In this document: piece by piece, positions 47,601 to 56,845 of the stretch
How the letters are laid out: every line of letters starts with the position of its first letter
How positions within the stretch are numbered: position 1 is the first letter of the stretch
From: Pichia kudriavzevii
Taxonomy: Eukaryota; Ascomycota; Pichiomycetes; Pichiales; Pichiaceae
Length of the DNA: 64,000 bases
Direction: 5' to 3'
Assembly (NCBI RefSeq): GCF_003054445.1
Contig: NC_042508.1
Span: 2,108,001 to 2,172,000, forward strand
The notes under the pieces: model-generated
The model's database searches: none
What the model saw: only the letters and a program-made list of their open reading frames with translations
What the model was told of the DNA's origin: nothing
Translations under genes and position numbers: made by a program

Positions 47601-48356
47601 CCTAAGTAGGAAATGACTGAGAAATTCTTTCAAGATGTTTACCTTTTTCTCGAATAGGAAATTTCAACTACGGAGGTTTGTTTTATGTTTTCAATATTAA
47701 TATATTTCCTGCTATTCTTATAAGCCATGAAACCAATGAAGACGCAAGGAAATATCCTAGTGACCTGCAATACTATACACCTTTTAGCAACTCAAACTAT
47801 ATGTGCAATCAAGCAAACTTATGTATAAATTAATTATGAAAAAAAAAAACAGATCGCTTTTGAACCTAATTAGGAAATAGTTTTTTCCGATTCCATTGTT
47901 TTGACAAGTTCTGTTTTGATTTCATTGTATGCCAGCCACCCTACTTCTTCGATGATGCAAATCTTACAGGATCATGTAGTCTATCTCTACCAAGCCATTT
48001 AGTCTATTTTTGAAACCTCTTTTTTTTTATACTACTTGTAAGATTCTCTATCAAATCTTCTATTTTTATCATTTGGATAAACAATTTGACCAAACATTAG
48101 TATCAATAGGCCAAGTATAGCAAACACTTAGCAAAGCAAGATAAATTCCATTTACCCAAGCGACCGAGACAGCAGAAAAGCTCCAAACATTTATTTCTCC
48201 AATCCATAAAACCTTATATTCTATCAGTTTATTTTCCCTATTATTATTTTTTTTGGAGACAGCTAACATAACCTGAAGTATTAGTGTCATAAATACTATA
48301 TAGATCTGCTCAGATAGTAGCAATTCATTCGTTTAAGCTAAACAGCGTCCCCAACT
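44690..48356. other. 3.7-kb AT-rich region without a credible gene
   Basis: The largest gap in the window, bounded by tRNA-Asp and ASH1. Sampled 60-base lines have 12 to 22 G+C. The few short frames are hydrophobic or begin at non-ATG codons and do not look coding. Internal structure includes a 10-bp inverted repeat (45356-45365 and 45389-45398), an 8-bp hairpin (46778-46785 and 46796-46803), (CCCCCCT)2 at 46586-46599, CACGTGA at 46718-46724 and a cluster of AGGAAAT motifs (47567-47878). Candidates are a long ASH1 promoter, decayed LTR debris next to a tRNA, or a centromere. No long inverted repeat was found by eye. Confidence 0.6.
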
Positions 48357-50561
48357 ATGTCTACTTTAAATTTACACTCAAATCCATTCTTACAATCATA
48401 TAAATTATTTGACAGTCCAATGCCAACCACAGTTACTCATATTCCAAGGACTTGCTCCCCTTCACCTACCCTTTCTCTTGAACGGAAGAGAAAATTGGAT
48501 GGCGATCTTTTAACAACACCAGTGAGACCAAATAGTGAAGATAATGCTTTGGTTACTCCGCCACGTTCAACAAAAAGGTCCAAAACAACCCCATCCTCTC
48601 CCATAAGAGACCATCATTTATACGAAACACCCAAAACACCATCTCAAAAGCAACAATTCAACATTAATTTAAATGCGAGATCTCCAAACTACAACTATGC
48701 TATCACTAATCCTCATAATTATTCCAGTGTTTCACTGAATTCGAATGGAACGACAGAAGTAACACCACCGCAATCACAGGAAGTATCCCCAAGACTGGAT
48801 ACAATTCAGTTAGCACAACCTTCTGTTACTCCATTAAGAGGTAGATATTATGGGGAATTCATGTATTCATATCCTGATACATGTTATCCATTCAACATCA
48901 ACAGTAGTGCTATAGGTAGAAGTGATGGAAATCTTAGAGCTGCTACTTGGAGAAGTGCTTGTAATGAAAAGATTAGGCATGAGTTCAACAAATCTGCCAA
49001 AGAATATGCTGCTTTGTCCGAAAAGTACAAGAAAGACACCGAAGAGCTAAAGAAACAGGGATCATTGAACCTTCCTTCCATATATGACACTAAAATCTTC
49101 CCATCTTTCAACAGCATCAATGATACGGTTAACCGTGGTCTCAATTATTTCTCATATAATGCCTCTTCTCGGTTCTCTACTGATGCTCAACAAGAAGCCA
49201 GATCACTATTAGAATTGAGAAATGCCTCTCGAGACAAACCAGCTTCTACCAATCACTCAACCAAAACATGTAATATCCAATTACCGCCAATACGAGAGAT
49301 ACTGAAACTAACTCCTTTTGATAAATCACGCATTCATCCAAGTTGTTTAACATCACATGAATTACAGCAATATAATGATAGGAATTCTGCAGGTATTCTC
49401 TTCGAAGATAATGCTTATCAGTTCCACAATGGACGGGAAATAAAAACAGGGAACAGTTACGCCTATCGGGAATTAACTAGTAAAAGTAACTCAAACCAGC
49501 CATTATCACTAGATTTACGGTCCAGTTATCATCGGCCTATGAATTATTTTCCAACACCAAACCAGTCTACTATCATTCGGCCTCCAACAGAATCTTTGAT
49601 TAACGAATCACTAAAGAGTCAGAATAACTGCCCAGCTTTGGCCTCAAAAGGGGAAGATTCAAACAATCTAGTAACAGCAACTGATTTTAAGCACTACCAA
49701 ACCAAATTCAAGTCACAACCACTGAAGATCAAGAAAACTAGAAGAAATTCTGTTTCCAAGGTGACAAAAAATTCAGGTTCCAAAAATAGTTGCAAACATA
49801 CTCCGGTATCTAGCCGTAGTAGTAGTAGAAAATCTTCTAGTTCGTCCAATAGAAGTGCGTCGGATCAATCGACTGCAGTCAAAAGAAGAACTAGACAGAA
49901 CCCATCTACGAGAAGTTCGTCAATAGAGAGCGTAAGGACTACTGAAGTACCAGTGTCAGTTCAGAGCACGCCATTGCCCAGATTAGCCTCCAGGGATGAT
50001 CACAATCTTACCCCTTTGTTAGCCACACCAGAAGCACAGCCTACTCCACAAATTTCCACCAGAACTACAGAGGAGATCCAGAGACACAGTTTTTTGCCAC
50101 ACACACACTTACCACGAATGCACACAACACAGCAACTTGATGATGTTAATGTATCAGTTACACCAATGAAGGCACAGTTAAGCTGTAGCCATCACTTCCA
50201 TGAAAATATCAACAAGTCAATAGGTGACGACGATAAAATCCCTGGAAAAAACCTACAAAGTGCATACCGGCTATCGAAAGTGTGTATGTCGTGCCATTCA
50301 AACCAATCTCCATGCTGGAGACCCTCATGGTCTCCCGACGAGGGCCAGCTATGTAACTCCTGTGGCCTAAGATACAGAAAAACTAAAGCTAGATGTTATA
50401 ATCCCAAATGTTTGAAGATCCCTTCAAAGAGTGAATGGGCGTTGATGATGAAGCGGGGGAAAGTGCTGTTGGATGTATACCATGAAGACGGCAGTGTTGC
50501 AGGTAAACAACTGAGCTATAGGTGCTTGGATTGCGACAGTGCAATGGAAGTCTTGCGTTAA
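48357..50561 (+). CDS. ASH1: Ash1-type GATA-like zinc-finger repressor
   Basis: 734 aa, ATG at 48357. The single zinc finger near the C-terminus (about 642-668) reads [17 protein letters not shown], then [12 protein letters not shown], matching the Ash1 finger ([24 protein letters not shown]). After it comes [16 protein letters not shown] and a further pair of cysteines, CLDC. The rest is Ser/Thr/Asn/Pro-rich and probably disordered, with many SP/TP phosphorylation sites and a Ser/Arg run (about 480-500). In S. cerevisiae Ash1 accumulates in daughter cells and represses HO; in Candida it also affects filamentous growth. The 3.7 kb upstream is unusually long. It is larger than S. cerevisiae Ash1 (588 aa). 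Confidence 0.9.
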   Translation: MSTLNLHSNPFLQSYKLFDSPMPTTVTHIPRTCSPSPTLSLERKRKLDGDLLTTPVRPNSEDNALVTPPRSTKRSKTTPSSPIRDHHLYETPKTPSQKQQFNINLNARSPNYNYAITNPHNYSSVSLNSNGTTEVTPPQSQEVSPRLDTIQLAQPSVTPLRGRYYGEFMYSYPDTCYPFNINSSAIGRSDGNLRAATWRSACNEKIRHEFNKSAKEYAALSEKYKKDTEELKKQGSLNLPSIYDTKIFPSFNSINDTVNRGLNYFSYNASSRFSTDAQQEARSLLELRNASRDKPASTNHSTKTCNIQLPPIREILKLTPFDKSRIHPSCLTSHELQQYNDRNSAGILFEDNAYQFHNGREIKTGNSYAYRELTSKSNSNQPLSLDLRSSYHRPMNYFPTPNQSTIIRPPTESLINESLKSQNNCPALASKGEDSNNLVTATDFKHYQTKFKSQPLKIKKTRRNSVSKVTKNSGSKNSCKHTPVSSRSSSRKSSSSSNRSASDQSTAVKRRTRQNPSTRSSSIESVRTTEVPVSVQSTPLPRLASRDDHNLTPLLATPEAQPTPQISTRTTEEIQRHSFLPHTHLPRMHTTQQLDDVNVSVTPMKAQLSCSHHFHENINKSIGDDDKIPGKNLQSAYRLSKVCMSCHSNQSPCWRPSWSPDEGQLCNSCGLRYRKTKARCYNPKCLKIPSKSEWALMMKRGKVLLDVYHEDGSVAGKQLSYRCLDCDSAMEVLR

Positions 50562-51367
50562 GACTTCCTTATACTATATCCCCCGTTCAGTTTCATTTCA
50601 TTTCAATTCAATTCAAGTCATTTTATTTCATTTCATTTAGGTTTAGTATAGTATATTTTAGTTTATTTTATTTCAATCGGTTTGTTACTTCATAATTCTT
50701 TTTCCTTTGTGTATTTCCTCATGTATAACCGGTTTTTGTTATAACAGCACCTCCTTTTTTATTTATAAGGTGGAGAAACTCTTGGTCGCTGAGCCACAAA
50801 CGTTTTCCGCGGTGCATGTACTTTTTACCGCTTTTCGCCAAATTGGGACGCCACTGTTTAGCAACATGAATGTACACATAGAGAACGCCCTAGACGCCTT
50901 TTTGGTTCATCATTTCCAAATGTAGAAGTTCCCTACCTAAGAGGCTATGTACGGGTACAGTCATTACATCTTCCTTGTAGTATAGCTTTACTGTTCTCCA
51001 ATTACTTTTTAGTATCTCTTTGAGTGTATTTCCTCTATATATTAAAGACAGTTTTTCACGCAAATAAATCAATCCACGGGTCTCGAACGTGGTCTATAAA
51101 TTGCCCTTTTTTTCCTCCATAAGAAAATCCATTGTTTTTGTATAGAAGGCTCTTGAATCTTTTTCATTGGATAACTGTTATGGTGCCGTGCCCAAGGTCT
51201 TTGGGAATGGCCAGCGGGGCCTTTTTGTAATTCATAGACACCTAAAACCTAGAAGAAATTTGTAAACGTTTTGCAATTTAAGGCTTTGAAACAAGTAGAC
51301 CCAGGAACAGTCCAAACTGACAGTCGCTTTTGTTGAGTCCCGAAACAGCAGCTACCACACCTTTTGG
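50562..51367. other. ASH1-SPE1 intergenic region
   Basis: 806 bp. Just after ASH1 a TTTCA/TTCAA pentamer array runs from about 50591 to 50640. A 16-codon ATG frame at 51180-51230 could be a uORF of SPE1 if the leader extends that far. No other gene is visible. Confidence 0.5.
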
Positions 51368-52741
51368 ATGTTCAAGAGCATTACTAACCGTGTGAAGATG
51401 TCTCAACTTTGTCACTCAAGTATTACAGCCTCAAGGATTAATTTAATGGATTTGGGGAACCATTATTCTTATCCACTGACACCGTCTGGATCAGTTGAGA
51501 GCATCAATGTCAGCACTAGGAAAACAATCAAACAGGCAATTTTTGAGAAAATAACTACTATTACAAAAGCAGGACCGCAGTTGGAGCCCTCACCCTTTTA
51601 TGTTTGTGATCTTGGTGAACTGAAGAGACAACTGGGATTATGGAATCAAGTTCTACCGTTCGTTAAACCATATTATGCAGTGAAATGCAACCCTAATGCA
51701 AAATTTGTTGAAACTTTAATCAAGTTTGGGAATGTTGGATTTGATTGTGCATCACTAGATGAGATTCGGACTGTTTGTCACATTTATGAATCACTCGGAT
51801 ACAGTACAGCTGATTTTAAAGATAATGTAATTTACGCCAATCCTGTTAAACCAGTTTCTCACCTACTTTATGCGAATAATAAGAATATTAATCTAACCAC
51901 TGTAGACTCAATTGAGGAAGTTGAGAAAATTGCAAAGTTTACAAACGGTAGAATGAATGTTTTGATAAGAATTACTACCGATGATTCTACCGCTACATGT
52001 CCCCTAAGTGTCAAATTTGGAGCTGATCTAAGGTATTCTTGTCAAATTGTACAAAGATGTCTAGATCTGGGAATTCGGATCAGGGGTATAGCTTTCCACT
52101 GTGGGTCTGGGTTTAAAGATCCTTCAACGCTCATCAAAGCAGTTTCTGATTCTAGGAAATTGTGGGATCACATTAACACTAGACAGTACGAAGATTGTGA
52201 CGTTTTAGATGTTGGTGGTGGGTTTTCAAAAGATTCTTTTCTTGAACCAGCAGTGGTTTTGAGAAATGAACTGTTGGAGAAATTTGGCAATAGAATTAAT
52301 GATGGTAGCATAAAAGTTATTTCAGAACTTGGAAGATTTCTAACAGCGAGCGTGTACACCTTAACTACCAATGTGATTGGCGTTCGAAATGAGCTTGATT
52401 CTAATAAAGTTAGAGTTTATTTGAACGACGGCTTGTATGGGAACTTGAATTGCATCTTATATGATCATCAGGAGGTTGAACCTGTTGTGACTACTTCGGC
52501 AGGGAATTTTGTTTACCACGATGCAGAAGAAAGAGAGCCCAATAAAAGGCAATACTCATTGTGGGGCCCCACATGCGATGGCTTAGATTGTGTCGTTAAG
52601 AAGACGCAACTCTCTCACCATGTCCAATGTGGTGATTGGATATCTTTTGAAAACTGCGGGGCCTACACAAACGCAGCTGCCACAACATTCAACGGGTTTA
52701 CAAACGAATTTGAATGTATTTACGTTGATTCTGAGATATGA
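51368..52741 (+). CDS. SPE1: Ornithine decarboxylase
   Basis: 457 aa, ATG at 51368; S. cerevisiae Spe1 is 466 aa. The PLP lysine is K106 in PYYAVKCNP; HCGSGF and VLDVGGGFS bind the PLP phosphate; SELGRF follows; the catalytic cysteine is C403 in WGPTCDGLD; and FENCGAYTNAAATTFNGF completes the dimer active site. It makes putrescine from ornithine, the first committed step of polyamine synthesis. Family members are controlled by antizyme-driven proteasomal decay; the N-terminal 60 residues here are poorly conserved and may include the degradation signal. Alternative in-frame starts exist at residues 11 and 27. It converges on the next gene. Confidence 0.97.
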   Translation: MFKSITNRVKMSQLCHSSITASRINLMDLGNHYSYPLTPSGSVESINVSTRKTIKQAIFEKITTITKAGPQLEPSPFYVCDLGELKRQLGLWNQVLPFVKPYYAVKCNPNAKFVETLIKFGNVGFDCASLDEIRTVCHIYESLGYSTADFKDNVIYANPVKPVSHLLYANNKNINLTTVDSIEEVEKIAKFTNGRMNVLIRITTDDSTATCPLSVKFGADLRYSCQIVQRCLDLGIRIRGIAFHCGSGFKDPSTLIKAVSDSRKLWDHINTRQYEDCDVLDVGGGFSKDSFLEPAVVLRNELLEKFGNRINDGSIKVISELGRFLTASVYTLTTNVIGVRNELDSNKVRVYLNDGLYGNLNCILYDHQEVEPVVTTSAGNFVYHDAEEREPNKRQYSLWGPTCDGLDCVVKKTQLSHHVQCGDWISFENCGAYTNAAATTFNGFTNEFECIYVDSEI

Positions 52742-52845
52742 CATTAGATATTGTTCTATAAAGTATAAGTAGAATGTTATCAGCTGGTTTTTCATATATC
52801 CTTTATAATGATAAACCGGGGTTTTATTATCTACAAAGGCGTGTA

Positions 52846-53871
52846 TCATTCAAGTTGTCGTTTTTGCCTTGGCTGGTCACTCAACGTGTCTTCGGAATCT
52901 CTCCGTCCTCTTTTAACACTTGTGGAATTGAAGCCGCCTATAATTTCAACATACATTCCGCTTCCACCACCGCCCATGGTGTCCAACTTCAAGCCAGACC
53001 CGGAGTCAAAATTGTCATATTGCTCGTAGCTAAAGTCATCGTCATCACCGTAGCCCGACTGGGACAACTTGTACAAATCCATACTTGTATTATCCCGTCC
53101 ATCACCAACATTGAGCGACCCGACACTACTACAGGACGACGATATTGCCGTCATTGTATTACATCTCTGTGAACTGAAATATTCAGCCATGTCACGCGAC
53201 AACTCGGTACCTTGTTCAATGGCATCACTGACAAGCCTTAGGGACTGAAACGGCGTTAGATTGGAGTATCCTTGGAAGATACCCATCGAGAGGGGCTGTG
53301 GCGGATACCTCTGCAACGGATACAAGACGATATTGTATGTCCTGCGATCTTCCAGATTCGAGTTTTCGGTATCGTTGACAAAGATCGACAACTTTGTCAG
53401 ATTCTGAACTATTTTGTCACTGGAAACGTTCACATATGGAATTGTAAAACTTAGTCCGTCCTCAGGTAATTGCGAGTATATGGTCTTGAGTTTGCACGTT
53501 GTGGGCAACTTGACAATGATGTTCTCTGCTAGAAAGTACACTTCACAGTGGCATTCCAAATCTATAGTGTACGAAGCCGGATTAGGATGCTGTAACATAC
53601 CCAACGATGACAGTCCCTCGTAGGGGACATCGATGATTATAGAGTCATCCTCTCTTCCAGGAATATAAAATGGAATGGGGATACGTATGCAATGTAGCTC
53701 TGGGTGGAAAACACAGTTGGGGAATTGGATGTTCCATGTGTTTGAGGCGTATCTGAGTAAATACTTATCACTGGCAGCAATGGAGGAATAAAGCTGGGGA
53801 GAGGTTCGGGCATATGTGGCCATCAACTCTGTGTTTTCCACTGTTGGTGTGTCATAACAGAGTCTGGGCAT
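52846..53871 (-). CDS. Unrecognised 341-aa protein
   Basis: I do not recognise this protein. The frame opens at a TTG (53973); the first ATG is at 53871. Residues about 30-210 look like an ordered, beta-rich domain (NIQFPNCVFHPELHCIRIPIPFYIPG is part of it). The C-terminal 110 residues are Ser/Asp/Gly-rich and acidic, with short basic patches at the end (KRGRRD, RQKRQLE) that could act as a nuclear signal. No membrane helix, signal peptide or catalytic motif. An arrestin-like or immunoglobulin-like fold would fit the pattern, but this is speculation. Confidence 0.6.
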   Translation of the reverse strand: MPRLCYDTPTVENTELMATYARTSPQLYSSIAASDKYLLRYASNTWNIQFPNCVFHPELHCIRIPIPFYIPGREDDSIIIDVPYEGLSSLGMLQHPNPASYTIDLECHCEVYFLAENIIVKLPTTCKLKTIYSQLPEDGLSFTIPYVNVSSDKIVQNLTKLSIFVNDTENSNLEDRRTYNIVLYPLQRYPPQPLSMGIFQGYSNLTPFQSLRLVSDAIEQGTELSRDMAEYFSSQRCNTMTAISSSCSSVGSLNVGDGRDNTSMDLYKLSQSGYGDDDDFSYEQYDNFDSGSGLKLDTMGGGGSGMYVEIIGGFNSTSVKRGRRDSEDTLSDQPRQKRQLE

Positions 53872-54343
53872 GTGGGGAGATTTTCGAGCGTGTCTGTCTA
53901 TGTTGAACCGACAAAACCCTCTCTTTTGGCAATCTCTCCAAGTGTTTTGTCCAATACGGGGAAGCTTCTCCAAACAGACTCTTTTTGATAAATTATGTCA
54001 AACTGAAACAACACTTGAAAAATGATGGCATTCACTACCAAAAGGGAAAACTGAGGAGATTGAAAAAAAAAACTAACAGGCGCAACATCAATGGTTGTCA
54101 TGGCATGGCACTGGTTCTGTTGTGGACACGGTACCGAAAATCCAATTGAGAATACCAACCGTTTTCTCCACCCCCTTGAAATACCAAATCTGAATTAATA
54201 GCCCACAATGGTAAAACTATGCAGCGTTTGTTTAAAATTGTCTGCTTTTTTTTTTAGCCAATTTCAATATGTGTTTGTTGATCATTGGTTTATCCCTATT
54301 TTAGACCCTTTTGTCTTTCCTTATCTCCACCAAGTCTTCAACA
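53872..54343. other. Divergent spacer before RAC1
   Basis: 472 bp. Contains the T-rich run at 54247-54256 upstream of RAC1. Open frames here start at non-ATG codons or overlap without family features. Nothing else is recognised. Confidence 0.4.
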
Positions 54344-55138
54344 ATGAAATCGATCAAGTGTGTGGTTGTCGGTGACGGTGCCGTTGGTAAGACCTCCTTA
54401 TTAATCTCCTACACTACCAACCAGTTTCCTGAGGATTACGTTCCTACGGTTTTTGACAACTATAGTGCCAATGTGATGGTAGGTGATGAGAAAATTACCA
54501 TTAACTTATGGGATACTGCTGGGCAAGAGGAATACGACAAGTTGAGACCACTATCTTATACCCAGACAGATATATTCTTGATTTGTTTCTCTGTTGTTGA
54601 GCCTACGTCTTTTGAGAATGTCAAGAATAAGTGGATTCCAGAAATCAGACACCATACACCAAAGGAGACCCAGATTCTTCTAGTCGGTACAAAGTCTGAT
54701 TTGAGAGACGAGCCACATTGTCTTGACGAGCTTGACGAACAAGGTCTGAAGCCGATCTCCGAGAAGGAGGCGAGAGATTTTGCAAAGGCATTCGGTATGG
54801 TGGGTTACTTGGAATGTTCTGCAGCGTCTCAGAAGGGTGTCAGAGAGGTTTTCGATTGTGCTATAAAGAGCGTCATCACCGAAGACGAGCCTGCTGAAAA
54901 CGCTCCACAACAAGCAGCTTCTCAGCAAGGACAACAAGGACAACAAGTACAACAAGGACAACAACAGCAGAATCCTCCAAAGCAACAACCTACCGAGACA
55001 TCGGCGGCCCAGAATGCAGAGGCAAAGTCGGCTGCAAAGGTGCAACAAAAACCGGCCAAGCCAGTTGCATCTAGTGCTCCAAAGACTTATATTCCGGCAA
55101 AGAAATCGAAAAAATCCAAGAAGTGTACTATTTTATAG
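54344..55138 (+). CDS. RAC1: Rac-type Rho GTPase with glutamine-rich tail
   Basis: 264 aa from the first ATG (54344); the frame opens at a TTG at 54311. The G boxes are intact: GDGAVGKT (P-loop), YVPTVFDNY (switch I), [17 protein letters not shown] (switch II), GTKSD and [16 protein letters not shown] and [18 protein letters not shown] resemble Rac more than Cdc42 or Rho1. A Rho insert helix is present. The C-terminus is extended: a Gln-rich segment (about 196-222), an Ala/Lys/Pro stretch, a polybasic KKSKKSKK and the CAAX box CTIL, predicted to be geranylgeranylated. Fungal Rac1 controls polarised and filamentous growth at the plasma membrane. S. cerevisiae has no Rac. Confidence 0.85.
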   Translation: MKSIKCVVVGDGAVGKTSLLISYTTNQFPEDYVPTVFDNYSANVMVGDEKITINLWDTAGQEEYDKLRPLSYTQTDIFLICFSVVEPTSFENVKNKWIPEIRHHTPKETQILLVGTKSDLRDEPHCLDELDEQGLKPISEKEARDFAKAFGMVGYLECSAASQKGVREVFDCAIKSVITEDEPAENAPQQAASQQGQQGQQVQQGQQQQNPPKQQPTETSAAQNAEAKSAAKVQQKPAKPVASSAPKTYIPAKKSKKSKKCTIL

Positions 55139-55333
55139 ACTCCAACTTGAAGCCAAGGGAATACAACCAACCTCATTTATACATTCAATTCACGTTTCTG
55201 CTTCTTACTTACTCTAGATTTCTCCTTTGCCTCTAACTTTCCCCTAACAAGGTCTACTTTTTTACTTGACTGTTTATTTAAATGTCTGGCTACCGCCATT
55301 GTATGTACTTACATAGATACGGATGCAATAGAT

Positions 55334-56041
55334 CTATAATCCTAACATCTTGGCCCTGTCAGGATGAACGCCATTCTCATCAACAGCAGCCTCACCTTCA
55401 CCTTCATTACCTTTGCTTTTTTCGGCCTTTTTATCTTTTTCTGCTTGTAATCTCTTGAGACGCTCTTGCTCTAATTTCTCATTCTTGGTCTTGATTTTCT
55501 CTACTCTTTCCTTTGAATTACCACCACCTCCGGCAGTCAATTCGACGTTGATTTTCCTCCCTCCTAGTGTACTTTTGTGAAGACGTAGTGCAATATCCAT
55601 CAACCTCTTACTTTCTTTAGGATCTTCGTTCTTGAACTCAATAAATGCACATCCCTTGTCGGATCTGATCCTAATAGACGTTGGCTGACACTTTTTAAAA
55701 TGCTCCTTTATATCTGAGTCCGTTACTTTGAACGGCAAGTTCCCAACAAACAAAATAAATCTAGGTCCAGAATTTTCATCATCCTTGTTACTGCCTTTAC
55801 CTTTTTTTCCTCTTCTTGTCTTTCTCTTCTTCTTTGGTGGCTCCTCCGCTTTCGCCTTCAATTTTGCTTCCTCATCCTCCTTGGCCCTATGCTCTTCCTC
55901 TAGCTTACGCTTCTTTTCTGCTTCCTTTGATTCCTCAACTTGTTTTAATTCTTCAGCTGCATTTGTAGATGTCTTGGCCTTGAATTTCAAAGCTTTCAGT
56001 TGCTTCTTACTCAACTTTTGAGCACCCGCCTCTTCAGACAT
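55334..56041 (-). CDS. NOP6: Nop6-type nucleolar RRM protein
   Basis: 235 aa, ATG at 56041 (S. cerevisiae Nop6 is 225 aa). It starts KLSKKQLKALKFK, has a Lys/Glu-rich coiled segment, a basic run PPKKKRKTRRGKKGKG, one RRM (about 97-170: RFILFVGNLPFKVT and GCAFIEFKN), then KINVELTAGGGGNSKERVEK and the ending GVHPDRAKMLGL. The last two segments match Nop6 closely. Nop6 joins early 90S/40S pre-ribosomes and helps snR57 act on rRNA. It converges on RAC1, 195 bp apart. Confidence 0.93.
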   Translation of the reverse strand: MSEEAGAQKLSKKQLKALKFKAKTSTNAAEELKQVEESKEAEKKRKLEEEHRAKEDEEAKLKAKAEEPPKKKRKTRRGKKGKGSNKDDENSGPRFILFVGNLPFKVTDSDIKEHFKKCQPTSIRIRSDKGCAFIEFKNEDPKESKRLMDIALRLHKSTLGGRKINVELTAGGGGNSKERVEKIKTKNEKLEQERLKRLQAEKDKKAEKSKGNEGEGEAAVDENGVHPDRAKMLGL

Positions 56042-56292
56042 TTCTCAACTATTCCACTAATAGATATAGCAATAGACGAACTAGCCTTTTATGAAACTCT
56101 ACTTCTATAGACACAAAATTTTATTCATCCTTTTATTCACATATTTATGCTAATGAACAAAAAATTAAAAAAAAAAACAGTTACCGCGCCTTGATTTTAC
56201 TGTACAAATTCATGGCGTATTTCCTATTTTACGTATGTGCATTACACCTGTGTGCCCTGTCTTGGAATAAACTCCAGGTAGCACTATAACTA

Positions 56293-56784
56293 ATGGCAAG
56301 GCGAGTTGCCCTAAATCTTGGACAAAGGGTGAGAAATAATAACCGTACTTTTGAACGTGGAAGAGGAAGACAGCGTTTATTGGCGGAGAATGACAAAACT
56401 GTAGAAACACCAGTTAAGATACGAACTGAATCTGGAGTAAGAGGAAATGCAGTTCATGGATCGAACAAGTCCTCAAAGAGAAGAGCTGAAGACACACAAA
56501 ATGATATACAGGAACGAAGTAACAAGAAACAGCAGGTGAGCAGCCATAGCGATCCAAACTTTAAAGGCAGCTCTATTGAATCTGAGATTACAAAAACTAT
56601 GGGCTTTGCGTCGTTTTCCAGCACACAGAATCAGCATGTTAAAGGTACTGATTGCTATGGTATCAATTTTAAGCATAAGACGGAATATCGACAGTATATT
56701 AACAGGGAGGGGGGTTTTAACCGAGAATTATCTCCCACGAGGAGTGACAAAAAGAAAAAGATTAAAATGTCACTAAAGAAATAG
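56293..56784 (+). CDS. SNRNP27-type U4/U6.U5 tri-snRNP protein
   Basis: 163 aa, ATG at 56293. The C-terminal half carries the SNRNP27 family signature: ITKTMGFASFSSTQ followed by HKTEYRQYINREGGFNREL, equivalent to MGFASFDTTKG and RKYRQYMNRKGGFNRPL of the human 27K protein. The N-terminal half is basic and Arg/Ser/Asn-rich, in place of the RS domain of animal proteins. Family members stabilise the pre-catalytic spliceosome and affect 5' splice-site choice. To my knowledge S. cerevisiae lacks it. It converges on the transporter gene with 61 bp between stops. Confidence 0.85.
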   Translation: MARRVALNLGQRVRNNNRTFERGRGRQRLLAENDKTVETPVKIRTESGVRGNAVHGSNKSSKRRAEDTQNDIQERSNKKQQVSSHSDPNFKGSSIESEITKTMGFASFSSTQNQHVKGTDCYGINFKHKTEYRQYINREGGFNRELSPTRSDKKKKIKMSLKK

Positions 56785-56845
56785 TATACAATTATACATG
56801 TGAATACATTGCTTCTTATTTGGGTGAAGAGTACGAGTTCTTAAG

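Noticed and set aside
44690-48356. Centromere made of a long inverted repeat or a Saccharomyces-type point centromere
   Set aside because: I found no long inverted repeat by eye. A CACGTGA is present (46718), but no CDEIII-like partner sits at the right distance. It stays only as one option for the desert.
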